Below are positions 1 through 7,805 of a stretch of 64,000 bases of DNA, one piece after another. Origin of the DNA: Pseudomonas baltica (lineage in GTDB: Bacteria > Pseudomonadota > Gammaproteobacteria > Pseudomonadales > Pseudomonadaceae); assembly GCF_031880315.1 (NCBI RefSeq), contig NZ_CP134771.1:1736001-1800000 (forward strand), given 5' to 3'. Below the pieces are notes generated by a model. That model did not search any database. It was not told the DNA's origin and was given only the letters and a program-made list of their open reading frames with translations. Position 1 is the first letter of the stretch, and each line of letters begins with the position of its first letter. Made by a program: the position numbers and the translations under genes.

Positions 1-654
1 CAGGATCACCTGCACCACGCTCTTGCCGGTGCGCTGCGCAATACCTTGCAGTAGCGGATGGTGTTGCAGGTCGTTACCGCGGCCGATCGGGCTCCACGCC
101 TCGGTGACGATGCCGTGCGCTTTGTCCCACGCCAACTGCTCGGCCTGCGGGAAGTACGGGTGCAATTCGATCTGGTTGACGACCGGCGTGATGCCACTGG
201 CGCCAATCAGTGTTTCCAGGTGTGCTGGCAGGAAGTTGCACACACCGATGGATTTCACCCAGCCACGCTGACGGGCCTCGACCAGAGCGCTCCAGGCTTC
301 GAGGTACAGCCCCTGTTGCGGGTTGGGCCAGTGCAGCAGGTACAGGTCTATGTAATCGAGCCGGGTGCGATAGAGGGATTCTTCGACGGTGGCCAATGCG
401 TCCTCATATTTGTAGTAGCGGCCGGGGAGCTTCGAGGTGACGCGCAGTTCCGCCCGATGGATCGTGGTCTGGCGCACCGCTTCGCCCACGGCTCCTTCGT
501 TCTCGTAGGCAAAGGCGCTGTCGAGCAAGCGATAGCCCGAATCGATGGCCCGCAATATGGCCTCTACGCCCGGCGAGCCGTTGAGCTTGCAGGTACCGAA
601 GCCGACGGCGGGGATAGTGGTGCCGTCGTTGAGGGAGATGGCAGGGATCGTCAT
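1..654 (-). CDS. Aldo/keto reductase, 3' end cut by window edge
   Basis: NADPH-dependent aldo/keto reductase, probably cytosolic, reducing aldehydes or ketones. Only the first 218 codons are inside the window. The catalytic tetrad of the family is visible: Asp45 (LLDSA), Tyr50 (FAYENE), Lys75 (VTSKL) and His108 (LLHWP). NGSPGV/GYRLLD and GVCNF near 25-45 and 150-160 match the family pattern, and the protein resembles 2,5-diketo-D-gluconate reductase-type enzymes. The ATG at 654 follows a GGAAG element. It is transcribed leftwards, away from the next gene. The exact substrate cannot be read from the sequence. Confidence 0.9.
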   Translation of the reverse strand, partial: MTIPAISLNDGTTIPAVGFGTCKLNGSPGVEAILRAIDSGYRLLDSAFAYENEGAVGEAVRQTTIHRAELRVTSKLPGRYYKYEDALATVEESLYRTRLDYIDLYLLHWPNPQQGLYLEAWSALVEARQRGWVKSIGVCNFLPAHLETLIGASGITPVVNQIELHPYFPQAEQLAWDKAHGIVTEAWSPIGRGNDLQHHPLLQGIAQRTGKSVVQVIL

Positions 655-895
655 ACAGGAGGCTTCCTTTCTTGGTTTTAGAGGCGAAGACGGCTGTCGC
701 AAGGCAATGAACGCCATGCGCCGTCAGCCCTGCTGTTGAAGGCATTCTAGGAATGGGAGTTCCGTGGACGCCAGCAAACCGGTAGGGGATTTTGAGGGGA
801 ATACGTCAGGGGGCTCTGCCCCGAAGGTTGTAGGTGGGGCTAGAACATTGCGCGGATCGCCGCCATTGCAGAGGGCTAGGTGTAGAAGCGATTGC

Positions 896-1402
896 TCAGA
901 TCTGGCAAACGCGGATCGAACCGCCAGCCACCGCGAATTGGCGCTGCATCATCGCACCATGAGTGAGTGTGTCGGTGTCGACGGCGTTGTCGATGCCGTC
1001 AGCGGACACCACGACCATGAACCGGTGCTGGTAGCCCTGCAGGGATTTCAGGCGCTCGATATCGTCGCACAGGCTGGCATCATTGACCGCTGACGGGCGG
1101 TCCAGCGGCGCGGTGGCCGTCAAGCGCGCGCGCTGGGGCTTGCGCAGGTACTTGATCTCGACGGCCATTTGCTGGTCATGGGTGAACAGGCGACCGGGCA
1201 AGTCCGGGGCGTTGCGGTCACCGCTCCAGATTTCCATGTCGTGCTGGTACCAGGCATACAGGCTCAATTGCGCCTGAATCCACTGCTCGCCCGAACCATT
1301 GAGCCGCAGCGCCTGAGGCAGCCGATCACCCAGCGAACGCAAGCCATGCTCGAACAGATCGAACCATTCGGATGCGGTCATCGGGGCGAGGGACTTGGCC
1401 AT
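896..1402 (-). CDS. Conserved hypothetical protein with a possible PD-(D/E)XK-like core
   Basis: 168 residues, no signal peptide or membrane segment, so probably cytosolic. The start at 1402 is chosen because AAGGA lies 8 bases upstream; the open frame continues 27 codons further without support. I do not recognise a named family. The middle contains VEIKYLRK (Glu82-Ile-Lys84) inside a predicted strand, followed by DDIERLKSL and then a hydrophobic strand (RFMVVVSAD). That order, strand-ExK-helix with acidic residues-strand, is the pattern of restriction-endonuclease-like folds. This is inference from pattern only; the protein may be a non-catalytic relative. It sits downstream of the MocR regulator gene on the same strand but about 100 bases away, so a shared function is not shown. 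Confidence 0.7.
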   Translation of the reverse strand: MAKSLAPMTASEWFDLFEHGLRSLGDRLPQALRLNGSGEQWIQAQLSLYAWYQHDMEIWSGDRNAPDLPGRLFTHDQQMAVEIKYLRKPQRARLTATAPLDRPSAVNDASLCDDIERLKSLQGYQHRFMVVVSADGIDNAVDTDTLTHGAMMQRQFAVAGGSIRVCQI

Positions 1403-1498
1403 GTTGAGTCCTTGAAAAGTGAATAACAGGGAATGAACTGCAGTGTTCTGCTTGCTTGTACAGGCTATCGGCCCGGGCAGCATTCCCTGTAGGGCAAC

Positions 1499-2977
1499 TT
1501 AAATATTTGTGCTCGACGACGGCGTCTTGGGCCAATGAAACAAGGGGCGTGCGAGGTCCGCGTGAAAATGTGCGACATTGATTCGCAACCACGGTCCGGC
1601 CTGCGCCTGGGCGCTGAACAACGTGGCCGGAGCAAGCAGGATACCCTGGTGAAAAGCAGCCTCGATAAAGGCCGCAAGGCACGGCAGTTGTGGGTGCCTG
1701 ATCCACAGGAACATGCCATCCACTGGCGTATGAAACAGCTCCCAACCCCAGCTCTGAAGGTGCTTCTGCGCTGTGACCTGAGCGGTTTGCAGTTGCCGCC
1801 GCACGCGGCGCAGATGACGCTCGTAACTGCCGTCGGCGAGCATGGCGCTGACGAACCGCTCGCAAAACCCCGGCACCGCGACGCTGGTCAGCAATTTGAG
1901 ATCCGCCAGGGGTTGGATCACCGCCGGTGGCGCAACGATGTATCCCACCCGCAGATTGGCCGAGAGGGTCTTGGAAAAGCTGCCGATGTAGATGACCCTG
2001 TGCAGCCCATCGAGGGCGACCAGACGGCTTTGGCCAGCCGGGCAGAAATCGCCGTACACGTCGTCTTCCACTAGCAGCAGATCGTGCTCGTTGGCCAGTT
2101 GCAGCAGGCGAAATGCGCCGTGATCACTGAGCGAGGTGCCGGTGGGATTGTGCAGCCTGGAATTGAGGAAGAATGCCTTGACCCGGCCCTCCCCCAGACG
2201 TGCCGCCACCGCTGGAATATCAGGACCATCGTGACCGCGAGGGATGCCCAGGATGATAGCGCCGCGCAGCCTGAGCAGTTGCACCAGATTATTGTTGCAG
2301 GGGTCGTCGACCAGCACTCGGTCACCCGGCTCGATGTGCTGGCGAATGATCAGATCCAGCGCTTGTGTCGCTCCCAGAGTGGTGAGCAAATGATCAGGTG
2401 CCAACGCTACCCCGAGCCGGCGCTGCAGATGCGCAACGAGTTTTTGCCGCAATGGCAGATAACCGGCCGGATCGCCATAGTCGACCAGTGAACTGTGGGC
2501 AAAATTGGCCGTTCGCCGTACTACCCGCGCCAGTGCCTGGGTATCGCGCCAGCCTGCGGGGAGCCAGCCGCACCCCAGCTTGAGGCATTGGTCGTTGCCA
2601 TGGAACAACTGCCAGAATGCCTTGATGCCATGGGGGTCGAGCGGCCCTTCGGTTGCCGGCTTCGCGCATGCGGGCAAGGACACGCCCGCCGTGGCGACGA
2701 AATAGCCGAGCCCCGGCTCGACCCTGATGGTGCCTTGCGCTTCTAGCCGCTCATAAGCACTGACGACAGTATGAAAACTGATGCGCAGGCTTGCGGCCAT
2801 TTGCCGGATGGAAGGGATCTTTTGCCCGCAGACAAGGCGCCCGTCGGCGATCTCCTGGCTGAGCCGCGCCGCCAGTTGCTCGGCAGCCAACGAAGGGCGC
2901 CGGGCGACGGTCATGACCGGGCAAAGAGGGGCAGTACGCGCGGGGGGTTTTGAATGGGGCTTTCCATTGAAGTGCAC
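1499..2977 (-). CDS. MocR-type (GntR/aminotransferase) transcriptional regulator
   Basis: About 492 residues. An N-terminal GntR winged helix (roughly residues 30-110, with KIPSIRQMAASL and TVVSAYERLEAQG) is joined to a full fold-type I aminotransferase-like domain. The latter keeps the PLP lysine context SFSKTLSANLRVGY and the NPTG motif. MocR proteins use PLP or PLP-amino acid adducts as effectors and usually control a divergent neighbour. I place the start at the GTG at 2977, because a perfect AAAGGAG lies 8 bases upstream; an ATG at 3076 and one at 2914 lack such support. The divergent five-gene operon beginning at 3246 is the obvious target. The repeated CTGTTAG motifs at 3093-3145 are the likely operator. 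Its own promoter must lie in the same gap, so autoregulation is plausible. Confidence 0.9.
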   Translation of the reverse strand: MHFNGKPHSKPPARTAPLCPVMTVARRPSLAAEQLAARLSQEIADGRLVCGQKIPSIRQMAASLRISFHTVVSAYERLEAQGTIRVEPGLGYFVATAGVSLPACAKPATEGPLDPHGIKAFWQLFHGNDQCLKLGCGWLPAGWRDTQALARVVRRTANFAHSSLVDYGDPAGYLPLRQKLVAHLQRRLGVALAPDHLLTTLGATQALDLIIRQHIEPGDRVLVDDPCNNNLVQLLRLRGAIILGIPRGHDGPDIPAVAARLGEGRVKAFFLNSRLHNPTGTSLSDHGAFRLLQLANEHDLLLVEDDVYGDFCPAGQSRLVALDGLHRVIYIGSFSKTLSANLRVGYIVAPPAVIQPLADLKLLTSVAVPGFCERFVSAMLADGSYERHLRRVRRQLQTAQVTAQKHLQSWGWELFHTPVDGMFLWIRHPQLPCLAAFIEAAFHQGILLAPATLFSAQAQAGPWLRINVAHFHADLARPLFHWPKTPSSSTNI

Positions 2978-3013
2978 GAGCGAAACTCCTTTCGCATTGA
3001 CCGACCGGACCAC

Positions 3014-3147
3014 GTTAGGGGGGCACAGTACCCAGGGCAACTGCGCTATTGAGACCAAGTGTTTCGAAATCGACATGCCCCCGCCCCGCCGGGGCTGTTA
3101 GAAAAACCTATCTAACAGCCGCCAGTTTTTGCGCCCCTCTGTTAGGG
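3014..3147. promoter_or_regulatory. Divergent promoter region with candidate MocR operator repeats
   Basis: GGCTGTTAG at 3093-3101 and CTAACAGCC at 3112-3120 form a 9-base inverted repeat with a 10-base AT-rich spacer. A third copy, CTGTTAG, lies at 3139-3145 in direct orientation to the first. A shorter GTTAGGG is found at 3014-3020 and again at 3141-3147. Several half-sites in a divergent gap fit known MocR operators (for example those of GabR and PdxR, which have repeated half-sites). The assignment to the MocR protein encoded at 1499-2977 is inference from position. Confidence 0.6.
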
Positions 3148-3245
3148 AAAGCCCCCCACCTTTGACGATATTCTCCCTGCCACTTTCACGGCCTTGCCAT
3201 TGATCGGCACTGTTACTGGCCCCACAGAACAAGGACGCCCTGCTC

Positions 3246-4421
3246 ATGACCCCAGTGGAGATTCTCGCCACCTGCGCGCCTGCCGATTACCAGGATTGGC
3301 AGTGGCAACAGCGCAACACGCTGCAATCCGCCGACGATCTGCTCAAGGCGTTCCCTGGGCTGCGCGGCACTGCACAGCTGAGCAATATCGTCCAACATCT
3401 CGGCACCCGCAAAGTGGGAATTACCCCCTACTTCGCCAGCCTGATCGAGACCGATGCCTTGGGTTGCCCGTTGCCCGACGATCCGCTCTGGCGCCAAGTA
3501 GCGCCGCTGTGGCCAGCCCACACTCACAACCAGCACGTCCCCGGCAATGCCTTCGCCTACGACGGCACGGCAGAAAACTGGGAGCTGCCCGGCGAGATGG
3601 TTACCCCCATCTGCCAGCATAAATACGACAACCGGGTGCTGGTGCGTACCGCCAATATCTGCCATGCCTATTGCCAGTTCTGCTACGAGGCCCTGCGCAC
3701 GCTGGAGCGCAACAGCCAAAAACAGGCATTCAGGAAGAGCGAGTGGCAACTGACACTGGACTATCTGGTCGCCCACCCCGAGGTCGATGAAGTGATCCTC
3801 AGCGGCGGCGAGCCGTTGATGTTGTCCGATCGCCGCCTCGACGAATTGCTGGCGTCGCTACGCGCGCACCGCCCCGAGATCATCATCCGTTTGCATACGC
3901 GCGCTCTGACCTTCAACCCCTACCGCATCACCGACGAGCTGCTGGCGGTGCTTGAAAAATGGAACGTCAACGCGCTCGGCCTGCACATCAGCCATTCCCG
4001 GGAAATCAGCGAAGCCTTCATCGATGCGACCATGCGCTTGCGCAAGGCCGTACCCGTGCTGTTCGCCAACATGCCGCTGCTGGCCGGTATCAACGACAAC
4101 TACCCGCAGCTCAAAACCCTGTGCATGCGTCTCTATGGCTTGGGCATCGTGCCCCACTACCTGTACCAGTTCATGCCCTTTTCGCCGGGCGCCGAACACT
4201 TCTGCACGCCGCTGCGCAGCGGCATCGCACTGGTTGCACAGATGAAGCGGCGACTGTCGAACCTGGCGGTCCCCGAGTTCGTGCTGCCCCATCGCGAGGG
4301 CAAATACAGCGTACCGCTGGACCTCGACAAGCCTGCGGCACGCTTGCATCAGGATGAATCGGGCAATGAGTTCATGCACTTCACCAATTGGCAGGATGCC
4401 CGTTGCGTGTTCCCGCAGTGA
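3246..4421 (+). CDS. KamA-family radical-SAM, PLP-dependent 2,3-aminomutase of unknown substrate
   Basis: 391 residues. The radical-SAM iron-sulfur motif is complete: Cys139, Cys143 and Cys146 (CHAYCQFC), with the SAM-binding SGGEP at 186-190. The PLP lysine of lysine 2,3-aminomutase is conserved in position as Lys353 (HREGKYSVPL). Family members move an amino group from the alpha to the beta carbon through a 5'-deoxyadenosyl radical. The two Asp residues that hold the lysine side chain in clostridial KamA (in CDLS and VVDAPGGGGK) are replaced here by QFMPFS and FVLPHREGK. I therefore infer a substrate other than lysine. The length argues against the shorter EF-P enzyme EpmB. AAGGA precedes the ATG. 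It is the first gene of a five-gene operon with a dehydrogenase, aminotransferase, ATP-grasp enzyme and exporter. Confidence 0.85.
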   Translation: MTPVEILATCAPADYQDWQWQQRNTLQSADDLLKAFPGLRGTAQLSNIVQHLGTRKVGITPYFASLIETDALGCPLPDDPLWRQVAPLWPAHTHNQHVPGNAFAYDGTAENWELPGEMVTPICQHKYDNRVLVRTANICHAYCQFCYEALRTLERNSQKQAFRKSEWQLTLDYLVAHPEVDEVILSGGEPLMLSDRRLDELLASLRAHRPEIIIRLHTRALTFNPYRITDELLAVLEKWNVNALGLHISHSREISEAFIDATMRLRKAVPVLFANMPLLAGINDNYPQLKTLCMRLYGLGIVPHYLYQFMPFSPGAEHFCTPLRSGIALVAQMKRRLSNLAVPEFVLPHREGKYSVPLDLDKPAARLHQDESGNEFMHFTNWQDARCVFPQ

Positions 4422-4453
4422 ACCATCCTTTCGGATTTGACCGGACAGCCCCC

Positions 4454-5416
4454 ATGAAAATCATCATCCTGGATTCAGTTCTCAACGCTTACGTCACCGA
4501 GCCGGACCTCGAGTATCAGTACCTCAAGGAATACGCTGAGGTTGAGCTATATCACGTCGAAACCGTCAACCAGTTGCCGGCCAGCGCGCTGGAGTGCGAT
4601 GCGATCATTTCCTGGCATCTCGTGCCACTGGGGCGTGCTGCGCTGAGCCGCTTCACGCGCTGCAAGGCCATCGTGCGGGCGGCGGTAGGGTTCGACAACA
4701 TCGACCTCGATTACGCCCGCAGCCGTCAGATTCAGGTCGCCAACGTGCCGGACTATGGCACCGACGAAGTCGCCGATCACACGCTGGCACTGTCACTGGC
4801 GCTGCTGCGCAAGCTCAAGGCCGCCGACCGCGTGGTGCGTAGCGGCAGTTGGGACTGGCGTGATGTCGGCTCGATCCCGCGCTTGGGCGACCTGCGCGTC
4901 GGTATCGTCGGCCTTGGCCGGATCGGTGCCGCAGTTGCACAGCGCTTCCGGGCATTCGGCTGCGATATCGCCTTTCACGACCCGCACATTGGCAGTGGCT
5001 GGGAGAAAACCCTGCGGCTCAAACGCTGCGAAACCCTGCATGACCTGCTCGACTTCGCTGATCTGGTCACCTTGCATGCACCGCTGAACGCCGATACCCG
5101 CCACCTCATCAACCAGCACAGCTTGCAGCACTTGCATGGCAAGTTCCTGATCAACACCGCTCGGGGCGCATTGATCGACCCCGATGCCCTGGAAAGCGCC
5201 ATGCAACGACGACAACTGCGCGGTCTGGGACTGGACGTGCATGCCGACGAAACCCGCCTCCCGGCGGCTGTGCTGCGAGGTGAAGAGGTGTTGTGGTCAC
5301 CCCACGTCGCCTTCTATTCGGATCGCGCCTTAGGCGAGTTGCGCACCAAGGCGGCGCGATGCGTGCTGCAACTGCTGCTCAGCGGCTGGCACCGCAACCT
5401 GGTCAACCCGCACTGA
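4454..5416 (+). CDS. D-isomer-specific 2-hydroxyacid dehydrogenase (NAD-dependent)
   Basis: 320 residues, cytosolic. The Rossmann motif GLGRIG is at 153-158. The catalytic triad of the family is visible as Arg237 (NTARGALID), Glu266 (DVHADET) and His284 (SPHVAFYSD). It interconverts a 2-oxo acid and a D-2-hydroxy acid; the overall pattern is closer to the CtBP/phosphoglycerate-dehydrogenase-like branch than to lactate dehydrogenase. The start is the ATG at 4454, 32 bases after the aminomutase stop; the frame is open further upstream but overlaps the aminomutase gene. In this operon it may reduce, or supply, a 2-oxo acid intermediate shared with the aminotransferase encoded next. The substrate is not known. 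Confidence 0.88.
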   Translation: MKIIILDSVLNAYVTEPDLEYQYLKEYAEVELYHVETVNQLPASALECDAIISWHLVPLGRAALSRFTRCKAIVRAAVGFDNIDLDYARSRQIQVANVPDYGTDEVADHTLALSLALLRKLKAADRVVRSGSWDWRDVGSIPRLGDLRVGIVGLGRIGAAVAQRFRAFGCDIAFHDPHIGSGWEKTLRLKRCETLHDLLDFADLVTLHAPLNADTRHLINQHSLQHLHGKFLINTARGALIDPDALESAMQRRQLRGLGLDVHADETRLPAAVLRGEEVLWSPHVAFYSDRALGELRTKAARCVLQLLLSGWHRNLVNPH

Positions 5417-5445
5417 ATCCTGGACCACTGCACAGAGAGCCCGCC

Positions 5446-6552
5446 ATGCCCCTCGCCGCTCGGCAATTCATCGATAAAACCCTGGAGAACCCATTCCCGG
5501 GTATCCCGGCACTGGAACGCGAACTGGGACGTCCCATCATCAGCCGCCTCAGCGGCAATGAAGCCCTGCCGATCCATCCCGACCAATGGCTGCGGACCTA
5601 TCGCGAAGAGTTCCTCGACCAATGCCGCCAATACCCAGACCCCGCAGCCCATAGCCTGCGCCTGGCACTGGGTCGGCACAGAGGCATCGGTATCGACGAG
5701 GTGCTGGTGGATGCGGGTGCCGACAGCCTGATCCATCTTGCCCTGCGCACCTTCACCCGAGCCGGTGATCAGGTGCTCTGCTCGACAGGGACCTATCCCA
5801 CCTTCGAATACTTCGCCCGCGCACAGGGATTGGAGGTCAGGCTGATGCCCTACGCAGGTAAAGGTATGCAGTTGCGCAACGACCTGCCGGGGCTTTTAGC
5901 CGCTGCATGGGACATTCGCCCGAACGTGCTCTACCTCGCCAATCCGGACAATCCTACCGGGCACTACCACAACGAGCAGACCATCCAGGCCTTCGCCCAG
6001 GCGCTGCCCGAGGAGACTTTGCTGCTCCTGGACGAAGCCTACCTGGAGTTCGCCGTCGACGATCTGCACCCCGTCCGCCTCTGGCCCAATACCTTGCGCC
6101 TGCGCAGTTTTTCCAAAGCCTACGGCTTGGCCGGGCTGCGCATCGGCTATGCGATGGCACCGGTGACATTGCTTGATTATCTCGTGCAAGCGCGTATCCA
6201 TTATTCGGTCTGCGGCCTTTCCCAGTGGCTGGCCGAACAAGCCCTTGACGACAGCGCCTACAGCCTTCAGTTACGAGCGCAAACTCTCCAACTGCGAGTG
6301 CGCTTCCAGCAGCTCGCCGACGAAGCCGGGCTGACCTGCCTGCCCTGCGCCACCAACTTCGTCACCCTGTGCATGCCCAGCCCCGAGGCCGCCAACCACT
6401 TGCAGTGGGCCTTGCTCGAGTTGGGTGTCAGCGTCAGCAAGCCGGCCACGATCAATGGCCAGAGCCTGATCCGCATCACCCTGCAACCCGACATATTCGT
6501 CCCACAGATCGCGCGGTTGATCTTTGCGCGCCCCGGGAGATCACTACCATGA
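5446..6552 (+). CDS. Fold-type I aminotransferase, HisC-like
   Basis: 368 residues, PLP enzyme of the histidinol-phosphate aminotransferase-like group. Motifs are ANPDNPTG at 165-172, LLDEAYLEF at 194-202 with the PLP-ring Asp196, and the Schiff-base lysine Lys224 in SFSKAYGLAGLRIGY. Such enzymes swap an amino group between an amino acid and a 2-oxo acid. The start at 5446 lies 29 bases after the dehydrogenase stop. An earlier in-frame ATG at 5293 would lie inside the dehydrogenase gene and is rejected. The 3' end overlaps the ATP-grasp gene by ATGA, indicating translational coupling. A real hisC role is unlikely because no other histidine genes are nearby. It most likely makes or consumes an unusual amino acid in this pathway. 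Confidence 0.87.
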   Translation: MPLAARQFIDKTLENPFPGIPALERELGRPIISRLSGNEALPIHPDQWLRTYREEFLDQCRQYPDPAAHSLRLALGRHRGIGIDEVLVDAGADSLIHLALRTFTRAGDQVLCSTGTYPTFEYFARAQGLEVRLMPYAGKGMQLRNDLPGLLAAAWDIRPNVLYLANPDNPTGHYHNEQTIQAFAQALPEETLLLLDEAYLEFAVDDLHPVRLWPNTLRLRSFSKAYGLAGLRIGYAMAPVTLLDYLVQARIHYSVCGLSQWLAEQALDDSAYSLQLRAQTLQLRVRFQQLADEAGLTCLPCATNFVTLCMPSPEAANHLQWALLELGVSVSKPATINGQSLIRITLQPDIFVPQIARLIFARPGRSLP

Positions 6553-7787
6553 AGAAACTCCTGATTACCGGCGTTGGCTGCGTTGCCCTCAAGTACCTAG
6601 TGCAAGCCTTGGAGCCTTTCGGCTACCAGCCCGTGCTGCTGGCGCGCCGAGGCGCATTCTCGGAGCAGATACAACACTACCTGGATGAGCTGGAAATCCA
6701 CGAAGTCGACACCGCGTCCATCCCACAGGTCATCAACTACATCCGTGTCCATCCGGTCGCTTTCGACGGGGTAGTCGCGGTGACCAGCCTGTTCGACGAG
6801 CAATTCACTCTGGTAGAAGCCTTGGCCAAGGAATTCGACTGGGCGTACTCCGGCCCCGTGCTGGCCTGGCTGAGTCACAAGCACAGCGTGTTGTCGCTGA
6901 TTCCCGAATTCAGCCCGCCCAGCCTCAGCTTCAAGAGCCATGAATTGCGTTCGATGAATCTGCGTCGAGTCGATAACTGGGGCCCCCGGCTGGTGCTCAA
7001 GCCGGCGTGCTCATCTGGGGGGCTGGGGCTACACCATCTGGCCACCAGCGGCACCTTGAAGGCGGAATTGGCAGCTCACCTGCACCATAGCGGCTATCAC
7101 GCCGACACCGACTGGATACTGCAACAGGAAGTGAGCGGACGTCTGTTGAGTTTCGAAGGCTTCGTCGAAGCGGGATGGGTGCGCCGCCTGGGGATCTCCA
7201 GTCGCTCGCGTATCGGTTTTACCGAGGTCGCGAACAAGTACCCGGCAGACGACCACCTCAGCCAGGCCATCATCGCCCGCGGCTGGGACTGCGTAGAAAC
7301 GCTGGTCAGCCGATCCTGCTATCAGTTCGGCTATTTCCATTGCGAATTCATCCAGACCGCCACCAGCATCTATCTAGTGGATGCCAATGTCGGTCGTATC
7401 GGCGGCGCCACCGTGCTCGAACAAGTGGCCCTGGCCCACAGCATCAATCCTCGGCAGTTGCTGGCCCACGTGCTGTTATTGCCGGTGTTGCGCGGCAAAT
7501 GCCCACTGTCGCTATGCGCCAGCGCACGGCTGGCCCCGCAGAGGACGCTGGGTATCTGGTATGGCCTACCCGAGGCCGGCACCCTGGAGTGCGTGCAGCT
7601 ACCCAAGATCCGCAGCCAGCACACACAATTCGCGGTCGAAGGCAGCCAGCTGGCCACAGTGGGAACGTCGGATTACGGGTGGGTGGGCCTGCTTTGCGGC
7701 GCGGAGGAAGAGGTGCTCGCCGACATCCACTGCATCACTGTGCGGACCGAAAAAGGCACCACCGATCCTGCATTCACGCTGGACTGA
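6549..7787 (+). CDS. ATP-grasp domain protein, probable amino-acid or peptide ligase
   Basis: 412 residues. The N-terminus (KLLITGVG) is a Rossmann-like pre-ATP-grasp domain. The ATP-grasp core shows Lys151-Pro followed by the glycine-rich SSGGLG (155-160), acidic ligands in CEFI (265-268) and the Mg/ATP motif DANVGRIGG (278-286). Enzymes of this superfamily join a carboxylate to an amine through an acyl phosphate. The start ATG at 6549 overlaps the aminotransferase stop by four bases. Placed after an aminomutase and an aminotransferase and before an exporter gene, it most likely couples an unusual amino acid to a partner (dipeptide or amide formation). The partner is not deducible. It does not look like a biotin carboxylase, D-Ala ligase or PurK by context. 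Confidence 0.82.
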   Translation: MKKLLITGVGCVALKYLVQALEPFGYQPVLLARRGAFSEQIQHYLDELEIHEVDTASIPQVINYIRVHPVAFDGVVAVTSLFDEQFTLVEALAKEFDWAYSGPVLAWLSHKHSVLSLIPEFSPPSLSFKSHELRSMNLRRVDNWGPRLVLKPACSSGGLGLHHLATSGTLKAELAAHLHHSGYHADTDWILQQEVSGRLLSFEGFVEAGWVRRLGISSRSRIGFTEVANKYPADDHLSQAIIARGWDCVETLVSRSCYQFGYFHCEFIQTATSIYLVDANVGRIGGATVLEQVALAHSINPRQLLAHVLLLPVLRGKCPLSLCASARLAPQRTLGIWYGLPEAGTLECVQLPKIRSQHTQFAVEGSQLATVGTSDYGWVGLLCGAEEEVLADIHCITVRTEKGTTDPAFTLD

Positions 7788-7805
7788 AGGGCAACAGGAA
7801 GCACT

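Noticed and set aside
3246..4421. EpmB (EF-P beta-lysylation) as identity of the aminomutase
   Set aside because: The protein is longer than EpmB, sits in a biosynthetic-type operon without epmA or efp, and lacks the lysine-binding aspartates.
5446..6552. True histidinol-phosphate aminotransferase (hisC)
   Set aside because: The motifs are HisC-like, but no histidine genes are present and the operon context points elsewhere.
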